This document shows, one piece after another, positions 11,621 to 23,720 of a stretch of DNA of 64,000 nt (position 1 is the stretch's first letter; the number at the start of each line of letters is the position of its first letter). The notes beneath the pieces are model-generated. The model saw only the letters and a program-made list of their open reading frames with translations, ran no database searches and had not been told where the DNA came from. The stretch is from Thamnaconus septentrionalis (taxonomy: Eukaryota > Chordata > Actinopteri > Tetraodontiformes > Monacanthidae): positions 1,805,015 through 1,869,014 of the forward strand of contig CM020508.1 of the NCBI GenBank assembly GCA_009823395.1, given 5' to 3'. The position numbers and the translations under genes were made by a program.

Positions 11621-12277
11621 AAAAGCTACTGACTGATGAGCCCGACTCGGTCTTGACGGAGGCGTCCCATTTCGTAGTGGGAGAGGATTCCAGCCACGAC
11701 CGCGTGAATCAAAAAATATGTGGATCTTGGTGGATGGTTTTGAACCAAAAACCCAACGTGTTGGTAGCTTGTGTGAAATCTAAGATTCAGATTAGTGAAT
11801 ATTTGATTCGCATTTCACATTTCAGGCAGAAATATCTGCGCAGCTTGCTAACGCTACGTTAGCACCTCCAGTTCCACTCAGCTGAGGACTGAATTAGAGT
11901 CAAAGCTGTGCACATTTCCTCATTCCTCTCCTGTTTTTTTCCCTTTCCCTCCTCGGCTGCAGAGTGCACTCCACAGATATTGCACTGTCATGTCTCCTCG
12001 CGGTGGGGAAAAAAAAAACCGCAGAACGGGGAAAAGCGGGGAAAAAAGAGAAAGGAAAAAAAAAAGTCAACTCCTGCTCCTCCTCGGCGGAGGAGGATTT
12101 GCATGCGGCGGTCACATTTGTGCCAAGATGGCTTTTTTTTCTCCCCTCCTTTTTTTTCCTCTCCCCGCGACCCGAGCAGCGAGAGTCCATGAATCATTTT
12201 GTCACATTGAGCCTCACGCTGCGACTGGCGAGCCGTCTAAGTAGCTGGCGGCCCAGGCCACGCCCCTCGTTAGCGGA

Positions 12278-12325
12278 GGAGGGTTCATTATGCAAATGAT
12301 GCTGCTGGAGCGCTATCAACTAGGC
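12278..12325. promoter_or_regulatory. octamer-containing block
   Basis: TTCATTATGCAAATGATGCT contains an exact octamer (12290-12297). It is followed at 12395-12440 by ATGGCCTAATAGCGTCCCAT and TAACATAATTGCCGG. Confidence 0.3.
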
Positions 12326-13369
12326 GCACGCTCCGTTATCCTTCCCCGCCGCCGCCGCCGCCGGGGCTCCTCGTCTCCCCGATCGCTCATACGGAATCAT
12401 GGCCTAATAGCGTCCCATTAACATAATTGCCGGCACAACTAGTGTTGCGTGTCTCAGAGCCACTCGGCTGCTCTGCCAGGCGAAGAGGAGGAGGAGGAGG
12501 AGGTGGAGGGGGTGGGCAGGGGTGAAGATGAAGGGGTGGCAGGCGAAGGAGGGAGAGATGGAGGGAGTGGGTGGAGGGTGGGGGGGGGTGGGAGAAAAAA
12601 ATTAATTAAGCCAACAAAGTGGCCACTCCCCTCTGACGGCAAACGTCTGATTTTTATTTATTTATTTATTTATTTTTATTTTCCGAGCCGTTCCAGAGTC
12701 CTTGACAGTCCCGGTGCTCGATGTTCCCGGTGCTGGCGAGTCGACCGGAAAGTGCCAGAAGAAAAAGAAAAATCTCCTCCGTCGCTCTGCCAGGCCAAAT
12801 AAAAACCCCCATTATTTTTCTTTAATTGATCCTTGATTAAAATGTATCGCGCATGTCGGTGCATCCCGCGCAAAAAAAAAAAAATCCCTCCCCCCGCTAA
12901 TGTTTGGGACGCGGCCCATCCGAGCACATTTCCACCGTCTGAGTGAGCGGCGGAGGCGGCAGCGATGGCGTCCGTTCAGCCCTAGTGGCGGTCCACAGTA
13001 CCACACCCAAGGCGCCCCAGATAAACTGTTGCAGCGGGGAGCTGGAATGGCTGCACGCCGGCTGTGGCCACGCCCCCCAGCCCCCTCCCCCTTGCGCTCC
13101 GCACAGCCACCCGCGTTGCTGTGATGAATTGATCGACACCATTTTCCATCCGTCCGCCGCTGACACAGAGGGAGAGGCGGAGAGAGGGAGAGAGTCTCTC
13201 CTCTCCCTCTCTCTCTCCCTCTCTCCCTCTCTCATCAAAACAGACCCATCAGCGCCGCAAGCCGGAGCTCCGGCGGCAGCCGTCGCTGCTCGGTCGCCGC
13301 TCGATGGCACGTCGGGCCTCGTTACACCTGATCGCCCTGACGACTAAATAAGCACAATTAGCCATCGCC

Positions 13370-13500
13370 CGTCTTCTTCCTCCTCCACCAGCTCCTCCCC
13401 CCTGCCCCCCGTCCTCCCACTGTTGCTCCTCCGCCTCCTCCTCCCGCCTCCTCCTCCGTCTCCTCTCCTCGCTAATTCCATTTTCCCGCCATCGCTCCAG
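13370..13500. repeat. pyrimidine-rich CTC/TCC low-complexity tract
   Basis: Runs of CCTCCT and CTCCTC with few purines. A similar tract lies at 13878-13980. Confidence 0.75.
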
Positions 13501-14561
13501 GAGTTGGTCCCGTGCTAAAAAGCAGCAGCCCCTCATCAAGCGCACTAATTGCCGCTGCTCAAAAGCAGGGGGGGGGGACCAAAGCGGGGAGGTCAAAGGT
13601 CAAAGCGAGGCAGCAGCAGCGGCGGCAGCATCACAGGTATTTTGCAGGGATCAAACTCATTTCCACAGCAGGCGAGGAGGCGCAGGAGTCGTCTTCCTCT
13701 TGTTGTCTTTGTTGCTTTTTTGTTGTGTCTAATTGCGAGGTGACAGAAGCTCAAAGGGAAGATCGCTGGGTTTGTTTGTTCTCAGTAATCGAGGCCAAAA
13801 GCAGCTTAAAAACACATTGCTGCACCAAGATCATTAAAATAACACGGCGGCGGAGAGACGAGCAACAAACAGCGTCTTCCTCCTCCTCCTCCTCATCTCC
13901 CTCCTGCTCCTTCTCCACCCCCCCCCCTCCCCGTCCTCCTTCCCCCTCCTCCGCTGCTTCCTCCTCCTCTTTTTCTTTAATTTGACACCTTGAGCTTGGG
14001 GTAACTAGGTGGGGAGCGAGGAGCCGCAGAGGAATTCATTAGGCGCCACACCCCCCTTACCACCACCCTAGCCTTTCCCCTCCCTCAACACACCCCCACC
14101 ACCACCGCCGCCGCCGCCGCTGCTGCTGCAGGGTCTCGGCTCGCAGCGTTAATGACGTCGGAGGATAGGAGGGGAAGGAGACAGCGCCGCAGACACACAA
14201 GATGAAATAAACATGAGGACTGTCAGTTCTGACGGCGCCGGGCCGGCGGAGGGGACACAGTCATTTGGGCCGGAGGTCTCCGCCTTCGCAGCAGACGGCC
14301 GCCAACCAAAAAAACAATACGAGAGCGAGCGTCAGCAGCAGCAACAGCAGCATCATCAGCGGCAGGGACGCAAAAAAAACACACAAACAAGCTGGTGTGT
14401 GTGTGTGTGTGTGTGCGTGCACAAGTGCATGTGTGTTTTTGGCGGCATTGATCTATTTTTCTTTCTTTTTTCTAAGCTTCATTCCTCACATCATTTAAAA
14501 TATCCACCACTCGGCTCTGCTTCAGCGTTCAGATGCACGACTGCAATTAAATTATTAATGT

Positions 14562-14651
14562 CACAGCAGCAGCAGCAGCAGCAGCCGCAGATGCAGCAGC
14601 CGCAGCAGCAGCAGCCGCAGCAGCAGCAGCAGCAGCCGCAGCAGCAGCCTT
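14562..14651. repeat. imperfect CAG/CCG trinucleotide repeat
   Basis: Interrupted CAG and CCG units that would read as Gln/Pro from an ATG at 14560. The frame is only about 30 codons of pure repeat, lies in the intron on the strand opposite pbx1, and has no homology I recognise. Confidence 0.85.
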
Positions 14652-15999
14652 GCTGAGAGACATTAAACGTGCAGCGTGTACAGCATTGTCTGGTTTGGGC
14701 GCAGATCAATCTAGACAGTGGCGGAATTGAAGCGCTGGCGGGAAAAAAGTTGGGAATGAAGGAAAACAGGTCAGAAGAACGTGGAAGAGGAACTTCGAAC
14801 ACGGCAGCAGAGACTTCCAACATTTTATCTCTGCGCAGTAGTTTTTGTGGCTTGGATGTGGCGAGACTTGTCGTGGGTGAGCTGTGATGTCGTGGTGAGA
14901 GGGCGGGGGCAAGGGGGAGGGGCTTAACTGAAGGGTGTCCAGTGCCAATCAGCAGGAGAGAAAAGCCATCAGTGTCTTTGCTGTTGTGCAGATTCCTGTG
15001 TCCTGTCACAGTGAAAGCCTGGCTGCAGCATCTTTCCCCTCAGTAGATGCTGATTGGTCCGTTACCGCTCCGACATCCATCACTTGTCATTTTCAGGCAA
15101 AGGTGCCACATTTTTATAACCCTTTATTTTTTATGATGCATTAATAAATGTCTTAAATGTTATTTAAGACATAATCATATTTGACATTTTGATGGGAAAA
15201 TAATTATCATCTTGAATGATTATTTCTCATTTATAATCATTATGTGCAGGAATGTTCCCTCATTCCAACGTTTTTCTACTTTGGATTCAAACGTCAGTCC
15301 GAACTGTTTGGCAAGAAAGCTTTTGCTGCTTTTATCTCACATCTGTAACTTCTGTAAGTAGCCCAATGAAAACTTGCCTTAGTGGACAACGTGAATGTGT
15401 GTGTGTGTGCGTGTGTGTGTGTGTGTGTGTGTGCGTCTGCTGTGTGTGTGGCGGTGGTGTCATTCCGCTGCCTTCATCTCCTAAAAAAAAATTCCCAATT
15501 CCCGCCTGCGTCCTCGGAGGCTGAAGCCTCGCAGAGCGAAAAAACAAAAAGCAAAAAACACAAAGCGCCAGATTCCTCCACTGCCGCCGCATTTGTACAA
15601 TTAGAGAAAGAGTTGTCAGCTGGACGCGGCGACGCTCCGCACTAAGACACAACAATGGCCACAAAGGAACGTGGAAGCGTGAAGATGCTCCGGACCCCCC
15701 GCGGCTCCTCACAGCCGCACAAAGAGGCTGTCAGTCAGCGCGTCAATCAGGACGGACGGACGGACGGACGGACAGCCTGGAACGTTGTGGAGGCTCCATT
15801 TCGACCCCCGCTGGAGCCGCGACCCTTCTTTCCCATGATTCCCTGCAGCAGCAGCAGCAGCAGCAGCAGCCGAACAACAACAACAGCAACAACCGCAGGG
15901 GTCGTAGCGGCGGCCTGGAGGTCACTGACACCTGCCTCACCCCTGGACCGGGAGGCCAGGCAGGCTGGAGGGTGCAGGGGGGGGCTGGGAGGGACGCCA

Positions 16000-16063
16000 C
16001 ACCGCACAACACAACACAACACAACACCACACAACACAACACAACACAACACAACACAACACA
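16000..16063. repeat. (AACAC)n pentanucleotide repeat
   Basis: About ten AACAC/CACAA units with one CC interruption. Confidence 0.9.
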
Positions 16064-18484
16064 AGCAGCCACAGCTGGCAGCTGAGGAGCCTCGGCCGCC
16101 GGCCACCGACTCCCCCAACAAAGCTAATCACCGCTGCTGCTTCTGAGACAAAAGCAGAGAGGGGGCTGTGGTGAGGGGAGGTGGTGTGTGTTGGTGGTGG
16201 TGGGGGGGGGGGGGGGACAAAAAAAAAAACAAAGAAAAAAACCAAAAAAAAAATCAGACGTGTCTTCAGTCAGAAACGGCTCCTCGCTGAACATCTTCAT
16301 TATGTGGAAGCTCGTGTCTCTCAGCGCCCCCCCCACCCACAAAAACACCACACACACACACACACACACGCACACACCCGCTGCCAAGCAGACGCCTCCT
16401 AATTGTTTTCAGGTTTGCGTCGGAGAAGAGCTGATAGGATGAAATATAAACAGGGAGAAAGTCCAAACGAAACGCACAAGTGGCTCTGATCTCACTCACA
16501 GTCAGCTGACAAATTGGCCACTCTGCCTTTTTAATTACTCACAGCGCCATGGCGGCTACCTGCGCCACACATCATCATTAGCCGGAGGGAGGAGGGGGGA
16601 GGACGGTCGGGGGGGGGGCGGGATGGTGGCCGATAAGAGAGGAGGTTACACCTCATCAACTAATTTCACCCCATTGATTATTTCTTAAGCAGCAACAAAG
16701 CCGTCAGAATGTTTCCACACTCAAACTGTCACGTCGAGCGACTTCAAACTCTGACTGAGGACGTTCAGGAAAGTTTGGATGGACTTGAGTGTCCATCACA
16801 AATATCATATCACAAAGTTAAGACAATTTTCTCTATGTGTGGTTTTGGAAAACCTAACCAGAATTTTTAAAGAGTAACGATAATGCACATTCGAATCTTT
16901 AAATGATTTATCTGCATTATTTTCAGCTCATTAGGCAAACAGCATCTGGTGCTGCAAAAGGTTCAAACTTTAATTTGTGAGTTTACATATGTATGTGTAT
17001 ATATACATATATCTGTATGTATATATATATATCAAAGCAAACACAATAATCCAGAATTAGAAAATCAAATATAAAAAAACCTGCAAACATTTTGATAAAT
17101 TAACAACCAAGATTTTGATCGTACGTCAGAAGGAAAAATAAAACAAAAGACAAATTAACCTAAATAAAAATTCTTCAAAAACCAAATTTCAAATCAAATC
17201 AAAATTTAAAGTCCGTCTAAGCGTTCATGCTGATAATTTATCAAACGATGCCGTGGATGTTTAGACTTTCCCAGTTTAACGTCCAACAGAAAGCGACTTT
17301 GCCGTGTGGCGTTGTGAGCGTCTGTCCAGCCGGCCGGCCGGCCGCCTCAATTACAGAGGCGACGGTCGGCGAGCGTCCCTGCGGCCTCCACGGGACAAAA
17401 GGAGGAATTTAATTAAAGCGGGACGTCGGCCGAGCGCTCGACACCAACGCATGTGTGATGCCAGGAGTCATTGTTGCAGCCGCCGGCTGACAACTGATGT
17501 CGCCTCTCAGGAGTCGGCCGGCCCGCCTATGATTGGCAGCTCCATCTTCGGCAGAAAGGCGGGGTGTGGGGGGTTGTGGGGGGCTGGCGTCCCACAGAAT
17601 GAGAAGAGGTTTCCGCCCACTGAGTCTGGGGGGGCTGGAGCGGGGGCGCTGCTGGATGGGCGAGATTAAAAAATGTTTAAAAGGCCGAGGTGTGGAAGAT
17701 GGACGACCCCGACGACCTTTTATCGCTCTGACGGTTCACCACTGCCATCACCGCCGCCATAGTTCAACCAGCCATAGTTCCAGCGCCCAAATCATTTTCA
17801 TCATTCTTAATTTATCTTAAAGCAAAACCACTTTAGTTGGTTTGTTCACGTCAAAAATCCCATTTTGTGGATTTCATTCAGAATCTGGAGTCCGAAACCC
17901 GAGAAAGAGGACAATCATCGGGATTTCATCTAAAACATCCAAGCAGGGTGGAGGAAAAAACAAACAAATAAAAAAACTGGCCGGCCTGAAGTCACACAAA
18001 TAAAAGCACCGCCGCTGCCGCCGCCGCCGCCGCCATCGGTGCTGCTGACACAGTTAAACATAAAGAGAAACGCAGCCACGTGAAATTCTCCACAAGCTGT
18101 TAATATTTAATGAGGAGCCTTTCTGACGCTGTCACTGGTGCACCTCATTTGTAGGCATGTGAGGGGAGGGAAGGAGGGAGGAGGTGGAGGAACGGGGGGG
18201 TAGAGGAAGAGGAAGGAGAGGAGACGAAGGTGGAAATAAATGTCTCCAAACAGACTCGAGCGTTTGGAGTGGGAGTTGGGGAGGAGAGGAGGGGGGCGGA
18301 GTCAGCACAGTACAAAGAACATTTGAAATGGCCCATTTAGCAGCGGCGAGCTGCACTCCTTCGCCGTCGCCGCCGCCACCATTTGCATACTTCATATGAG
18401 ATGAAGATGGATGGCGAGAGTCGACGCCGCCGGCGGCGGCGCTTCATCAAGGTCACGCCATCCTCCAAAACTCCTCAAAACCTC

Positions 18485-18625
18485 TTTATCCGCCCGCTGT
18501 TGTTCGGAATATTAACTCATCAGCGAGCCAGCTGGCTCTTTACAATCACAAATCATAGTTACTTTGGATTCGTCACTTAATCTCCCAATTACCCTTTCCT
18601 CCGACGAGCCATTTAATCGCTGGGG
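18485..18625. promoter_or_regulatory. candidate conserved non-coding block
   Basis: Complex AT-rich sequence: GGAATATTAACTCATCAGCG, AATCACAAATCATAGTTACT, CACTTAATCTCCCAATTACC and GCCATTTAATCGC. It lies 0.1 kb from an octamer-containing stretch (ACCATTTGCATACTTCATAT near 18378). Confidence 0.4.
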
Positions 18626-18736
18626 CTGTTACGTGTCAGAAGGCAGCGGCGGCCAAACAAGTTGTCGTCGTTGTTGTCGTCCTGTCCAAGTCACATGTCC
18701 ACGTGCACACACTTGTTTTTTTCCTCGTGGCTAAAA

Positions 18737-19029
18737 CTAGGGTTGTAGTCAAGACCGCACCAGCCGACACCAAGGCATTATCAAGACTAGAGGGTCTCGA
18801 GATCGAGATGAAACCAAGATTGTATATGTCAAGGAAAAACCACAACAAAACAGAACAAATGACTAGCATCTTTTTTTCAATCCGAGTTTGCTTCTACATC
18901 AATGGAGCGTCAACATTTCTTTTAAGCAAGGTGTGATCTAACGATTTTCCTGAACATTTAGCTGCTTTGCTAGCTATTTTGACCATCTTTACGAAAACAA
19001 CTTTGCTTCACCAAATCAAAAAATGAAAA
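18737..19029 (+). mobile_element. left part of an older DNA transposon split by the gypsy element
   Basis: The segment starts CTAGGGTTGTAGTCAAGACC and continues with AAGACC/GAGACC-type motifs (GGTCTCGAGATCGAGATG). A dispersed teleost repeat with GTTGTAGT...AAGACC ends is known to me. The other end, in inverted orientation, is found immediately beyond the right LTR. Family assignment is from memory only. Confidence 0.45.
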
Positions 19030-19932
19030 TGTTGCACCCCCGCAGTAGAGGACGTGGGTCCAGATATTTAAATATCACCTCATCTATTAAACACAAGAAA
19101 ACATTAGAAAAGATGAGGCGGAGAACACGTGTCACCCTTTTCAGGCGTAGCATGAGCTCTGAGTTTATTCAGAAATATATAGCTTACTCAACATTTTAAA
19201 CATTGAAATTATTCTATCATTTGCAAAAGAAATGGCTGAGTGTGTATATACGTATATGGATGTGCGTGCGAATGTGTGCCGCGAGTGAGTCGCGCGTGTT
19301 CGCGCGATGATGTGCGCGCGAGTGTAAGTGTGCTTGGTGAGTGAGTGCGCGTGTCTGGCGTGTTCGAGTGTAAGTGTGCGGCGTGGATGTGAAGGTGTAT
19401 GCGTGTACAGCCAAAATTGTCTAACAAAGCCGATATACATAAAAAACAATACTAGCCGGGAACCGTGATGTCTAGTGCAGCGAGTGGACTCCGCCGATAG
19501 CCGCAAAGAGCTAACTTTTCTTCTATAAAATGGACATAATACACATTCCACCGTTTACAATATACATTCCGGGTTCATCGCTACCCGGACACACAGTCTA
19601 ACATTTATCACTGTTTTGATATCATTCACTCACCTATTAAACACAAGAAAACATTAGAAAAGATGAGGCGGAGAACACGTGTCACCCTTTTCAGGCGTAG
19701 CATGAGCTCTGAGGAACAGGTGGTGTACCCCAGCGCTTCCTGTCTCCCGAAGCTGCACACCGTGCTCACTGCCACCCACAGGTGAGGAATGGCATAACAT
19801 CCATGCTTAACATTGATGAACTCACACCAATAAGAGCTATTATAACAACCAAATAGAAATAAAGACAGGAATTTTTACCCTAAATCATGAGCTGCATTAA
19901 ACAATTGTGAAGCCACTCCAGTGGGCATCACA
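19030..19932 (-). repeat. 3' LTR of the gypsy element (903 bp)
   Basis: Copy of the 5' LTR with a few substitutions and one-base indels plus a rearranged GT/GC-rich stretch (about 19230-19375). Contains the same internal 80-bp duplication, at 19084-19163 and 19634-19713, and a possible AATAAA polyadenylation signal at 19164-19169 (minus). High similarity to the other LTR indicates a recent insertion. Confidence 0.93.
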
Positions 19933-19945
19933 CACTCCCCAAAAC
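19933..19945 (-). promoter_or_regulatory. polypurine tract next to the 3' LTR
   Basis: The minus strand reads GTTTTGGGGAGTG and runs directly into the LTR start TGTGATG. A purine-rich tract at this place primes plus-strand DNA synthesis in LTR retroelements. It is short and contains T residues, so the exact primer boundary is uncertain. Confidence 0.6.
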
Positions 19946-20097
19946 AGAAATGGCTCTCGACATTCAAACAAAACTCAAATTTAACAAATTCAAGGACAAT
20001 TCAACATACCATCAATAAATCTTACATATCTGAATATCTGTATGTGTTCTATGGGAGTGATGTGTCGTGTGAATGAGTATTGTGTGGAGCAAATGTT
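19946..20097 (-). other. gypsy untranslated sequence between pol and 3' LTR
   Basis: About 150 bp of AT-rich sequence with no open frame of note lies between the end of the Pol tail and the purine tract. Confidence 0.6.
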
Positions 20098-20677
20098 CTA
20101 CAGTCTTAATATACAAAGAAAGGAGCAGAAAATGGCATCACCGCCGGGTAAGAAATAGGCTGACACATGGTGCCACCAGCATACGGGCATAATGAGATAC
20201 TGGTCCTGGTTGTATTCCCCATGCTGGCATTGTCGGTGTCCCAAAAGTCCAACAGCATTCACCGCTCCCTGCTGCTGATAGGACGGCTGACCCAGGGACT
20301 CATAAGTTAAGGTCTGAGGTGTTCTCCTAGTCCTGGTTGACCTCCGGACCAACTCACTCTGAGGTGCCTCATTCAACCAGCCATAGTTGCTGTCGTGCAG
20401 TGCTTGTTCCTGTTCATGTTGGGAGTCATTGTCATCCTCTGCAACTTGTCCACCTTCATTTTCACTCTGTTCACTCGTCAATTCCTGTTCCTCCCGTGGT
20501 CCACTTAAATGTAATCTGGATTCTTCTGCTAATATGGTTGATCTTGTCTGCTTACGGAGTGAGGAGGCAGGTATTAGGCGTTCTGGGGCACACGATTGAA
20601 CACCTCTGACCTTTCTGGTTCAGTCTGTCTTGGCACTCTGAACCAGTACCGTTCTCTGGGCGTTTCATCGTCCGGAA
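20098..20677 (-). pseudogene. gypsy pol C-terminal tail
   Basis: Downstream of the integrase an open frame (20098-20481) encodes an acidic, Gln-rich stretch and then LVRRSTRTRRTPQTLTYESL. A basic tail of this kind is typical of the end of fish gypsy Pol. The piece between 20482 and 20677 is out of frame with both sides. No envelope-like transmembrane segment is seen, so I do not call an env gene. Confidence 0.6.
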
Positions 20678-21828
20678 TCAGACAATTGAAACTTGCTGGT
20701 GTTGTTCTCTGTTCGTGCCTTTCAACTTGACCCCTTCTTTTGGGTTGCCTTTGTTTGAAGTCTGATGGTTTGACTGCTCAGTCATCAACACAGGCAATTC
20801 ATTGACAAGATGGAGGAGGTTTCTGTGCAGAGTCCGTACTTTACCACCTTTCTCTGGGCAGACTTTGTAAATCGGATTGTCATTGACCTGTTCCTTGACA
20901 ACATACACAGTTTGCTCCCAGTAGGACCTGAGTTTTCCTGGCCCTCCCCTTTCACTCATGTTGCGGACCAAGACCCTGTCACCGGGACGCAAGGTGACTC
21001 CCTTCACATAACGGTCATAGAGTCTTTTGCCTCGAGCACTGGAAAGCTGGCTGTTCTCCATCGCTATTCGGTAGGCCTCCTTCATCCTCATAGCCCATTT
21101 GTCAGCGTAACCTTGTGCTGTTTCAGGCTCCTCTTCCTCTGACAGGCCAAATAACAAATCTACTGGGAGACGTGGATGGCGTCCAAACATGAGGAAATGG
21201 GGGGAGAAACCTGTGGCTTCATGCCGGGTGCAATTATATGCGTGCACAACTTGGGGTAAGTGTACCTTCCAATTGGACTTTTCTTCCTCCTGCAGAGTTC
21301 TGAGCATCTGTAACAATGTTCGATTGAACCTCTCTGCAGGGTTTCCCTGTGGATGGTACAGGCGTCGTTCGGGAGCGGGACACTCCAGTCAGTTGTTGCA
21401 AGGTCTTGAAAAGGGTATTTTCAAATTCGCGACCTTGGTCGTGGTGTAATTTGAAGGGAACCCGAATCTGGGAATGTAGTCATTAAAAATCCTCTCTGCC
21501 GCAGTCCTTCCGGATTTGTTTTTCGTAGCATAGACCTGTGCAAATCGGCTGAAATGATCAATGAGGACCAAGATGTGGTCATATCCACCTTTGCTTTGCT
21601 CCAAGTGCATGTAATCTATTGAAACTAGTTCCAGGGGTGCGCTGGTTGTGATGCTTCCATAGGAGCTCGCTCATGACTGGCAGGTTTCTTCTGCTTAATA
21701 CAGGGCATTGTTTTTGTGATATAGGTCTCAATGTCCTTTCTCATGAAGGGCCAATAGAAACGACTTCGTGCTAACCCGATAACTCTGTCTGCCCCCAAAT
21801 GTGCCATATCATTATGGAGGTGTTTCAA
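20678..21828 (-). pseudogene. gypsy integrase, frame-broken
   Basis: The N-terminal zinc-binding region (21625-21828) contains HNDMAHLGADRV and a damaged Cys pair around MPCIKQKKP. The catalytic core starts at 21389-21610 with the first Asp in [14 protein letters not shown]. The second Asp ([10 protein letters not shown]) and the Glu (AERFNR) are both encoded, but in different frames. The C-terminal part (20678-21316) is open for 212 codons and includes [20 protein letters not shown] and a GPY/F-like module ([11 protein letters not shown]...NPIYKV). Integrase inserts the DNA copy into the genome. No chromodomain is apparent. Confidence 0.88.
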
Positions 21829-21936
21829 AACAAGAGACCGGTACTCAGCAGGAGGACAAGCTGTTTTCGCTCACCTGCTCTCCTGTACAGCAAATCACCT
21901 TCAATGAACAACTTTCCCCATTCATGTAGCAACCTT

Positions 21937-22600
21937 TTACCAGTCCCTGGCTTTGTTTCTGTCTTCGTTTGTTAGCACTGTTTTTGTTTGTTTAAGCTTG
22001 ATTATTTCACTGATGGACGTGTCTTGTCTTTGGGCTCGAATGAGTTCGCGTTGACTGATGGCTGGTAATGAGGGTTTGGCTTGGGGCTCCGCAATTTGCG
22101 CCAGGTTGATAGCAGCAACATAGGCAACATCCTGTCTCTTCGCAGCCGCACTCCCTTCCCAAGCAGCACGAATGGCGTCTCTGTCGAACTCCTCGGTACA
22201 CTTTCCAACATAGGTGTTGATGTCAAGTGGGAGACGGGACAGGGTGTCAGCATCTACGTTGACTTTTCCTGGCCTATACTTAATGCTGAACCTGAAGTCA
22301 GCGAGCTCCCCAACCCATCTGTGACCTGCTGCATTCAGTTTTGCTGTGCTCATTACATAAGTTAATGGGTTATTGTCTGTGTATATTGTGAAGTGTGGGG
22401 CATAAAAAAGGTAGTCCCTGAATTTGACACACACGGCCCAATATAGCGCTAAAAATTCAAGTTTCCCGAATGCAAGTTGTAATTCTTTTCAGCTGGGGAT
22501 AATGTTCGTGAGCCATAAGCAATGACCTTCAATAACCCGCCCTGTCGCTGGTACAGGACTGCGCCCAGCCCATTCTGACTAGCGTCTGTGTGGAGAACAA
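21937..22600 (-). pseudogene. gypsy RNase H, frame-broken
   Basis: The first RNase H motif, [15 protein letters not shown], is encoded around 22545-22595. AYGSRTLSPAEKNYN follows, and a one-base loss next to a short A run (near 22465) closes the frame. The domain resumes at 21937-22434 with FTIYTDNNPLTYVMST and ends with VDADTLSRLP. RNase H degrades the RNA strand during reverse transcription. The tail after LSRLP leads to the integrase. Confidence 0.85.
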
Positions 22601-23720
22601 AAGGCATTTCAAAGTCAGGATAGGCCAGTACTGGGGGATGAGAAAGAATGTCAACAAGTTGCTCGAGTATGCCTTGATGGTCACAGGTCCATTGGATGGG
22701 GCTTTTGGAGGCAATTGTGCTCCCCTTCCTTTCTTTCCCATCTTTTGAGCAGCATCAGGATTGTTCTTGGTTTGCAATAGCTCATACAGCGGTTTGGCAA
22801 TGCGAGAAAAGTCCTGCACGTACATCCTGTAATAGCTGAGGAAGCCCAGCAGCTGGCGGACCTCTCCAACTGTGGTGGGTCTTTTCTCTTTCAGTGCAAC
22901 TACAGCTTGAACATCTTTTGGGTCTATCTTGATGCCGTTAGCTGAGACCAACCTTCCCACATACCTGACCTCTTTCTTAAACAGCTCACATTTGGTGGGA
23001 CGCAGTTTCACGCCGTGGCGCTGCAAGGCTCTCAAAACATTTCGCACAGCAGTGACATGGTCAGTGAACGACCTGGAATAACAGAGAATGTCATCCAGGT
23101 AGGGGATACAGCAATCATCACGCAAGGTGGCAAGCATTTCTTCCATGCTGCGTTGGAAAGCAGCCGGTGCGTTACACAGGCCAAAAGGGATTCGTATGAA
23201 CTCGTACAATCCCCAAGGTGTAGTGAAAGCTGTCATGTGGCGGGACCCTTCAGCCATGTAGCCCTGGTGATAGGCCTTGCCCTGGTCGAGGATGCTGAAC
23301 CAGCTGTGACCACCCAGCGTGTCCAAAAGGTCTTGAATACGAGGCAGGGGTGGCGGTCAGGCACAGTCTTTTGATTTAACAGTCTGTAATCAATACACAG
23401 TCTGAGTGTTCCATCTCGTTTCCTAACACAGACTACAGGTGCTGCAAAGGGTGACTTTGATTTTACAATCCAACCTTGAGCAAGTAGTTCCTCCACATAC
23501 TGTTTGACCTCTTGGTAAGCGGTTTCGGGATCGAGGCGTAAGACTTTTGGACTGGAATGTCGTCTTTCAGATTGATGGTCATCTGCAGGCTCGGAATGTC
23601 GCCAATGTCCCCATCATCTTGAGCAAAAGCCCTGATTCCTCCATTAGCATTTGTTTCACCTCCTTCTGTTGCTCGTCTGTCAGGTGACTGATGTCCACCG
23701 GTGGGTGCCATGGATCTACG
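22529..23720 (-). pseudogene. gypsy reverse transcriptase, frame-broken
   Basis: The RT begins with the fingers region (23233-23496, RKRDGTLRLCIDYRLLNQKT). After one frame change it continues at 22529-23326 with the palm: the first catalytic Asp region ([12 protein letters not shown]), then [18 protein letters not shown] and the catalytic box YLDD ([11 protein letters not shown]). The connection/thumb motif [16 protein letters not shown] follows. Family RT copies element RNA into DNA. YLDD is a conservative variant of the usual YIDD or YVDD box. A further frame change near 22720 leads into RNase H. Confidence 0.9.

Noticed and set aside
14560..14655. Gln/Pro-rich frame starting MSQQQQQQQPQ
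   Set aside because: It is a translated CAG/CCG repeat of about 30 codons, antisense to pbx1 in its intron.
20098..20481. Possible env gene between integrase and 3' LTR
   Set aside because: The frame carries a basic Pol-tail motif and no signal peptide, fusion peptide or transmembrane anchor.
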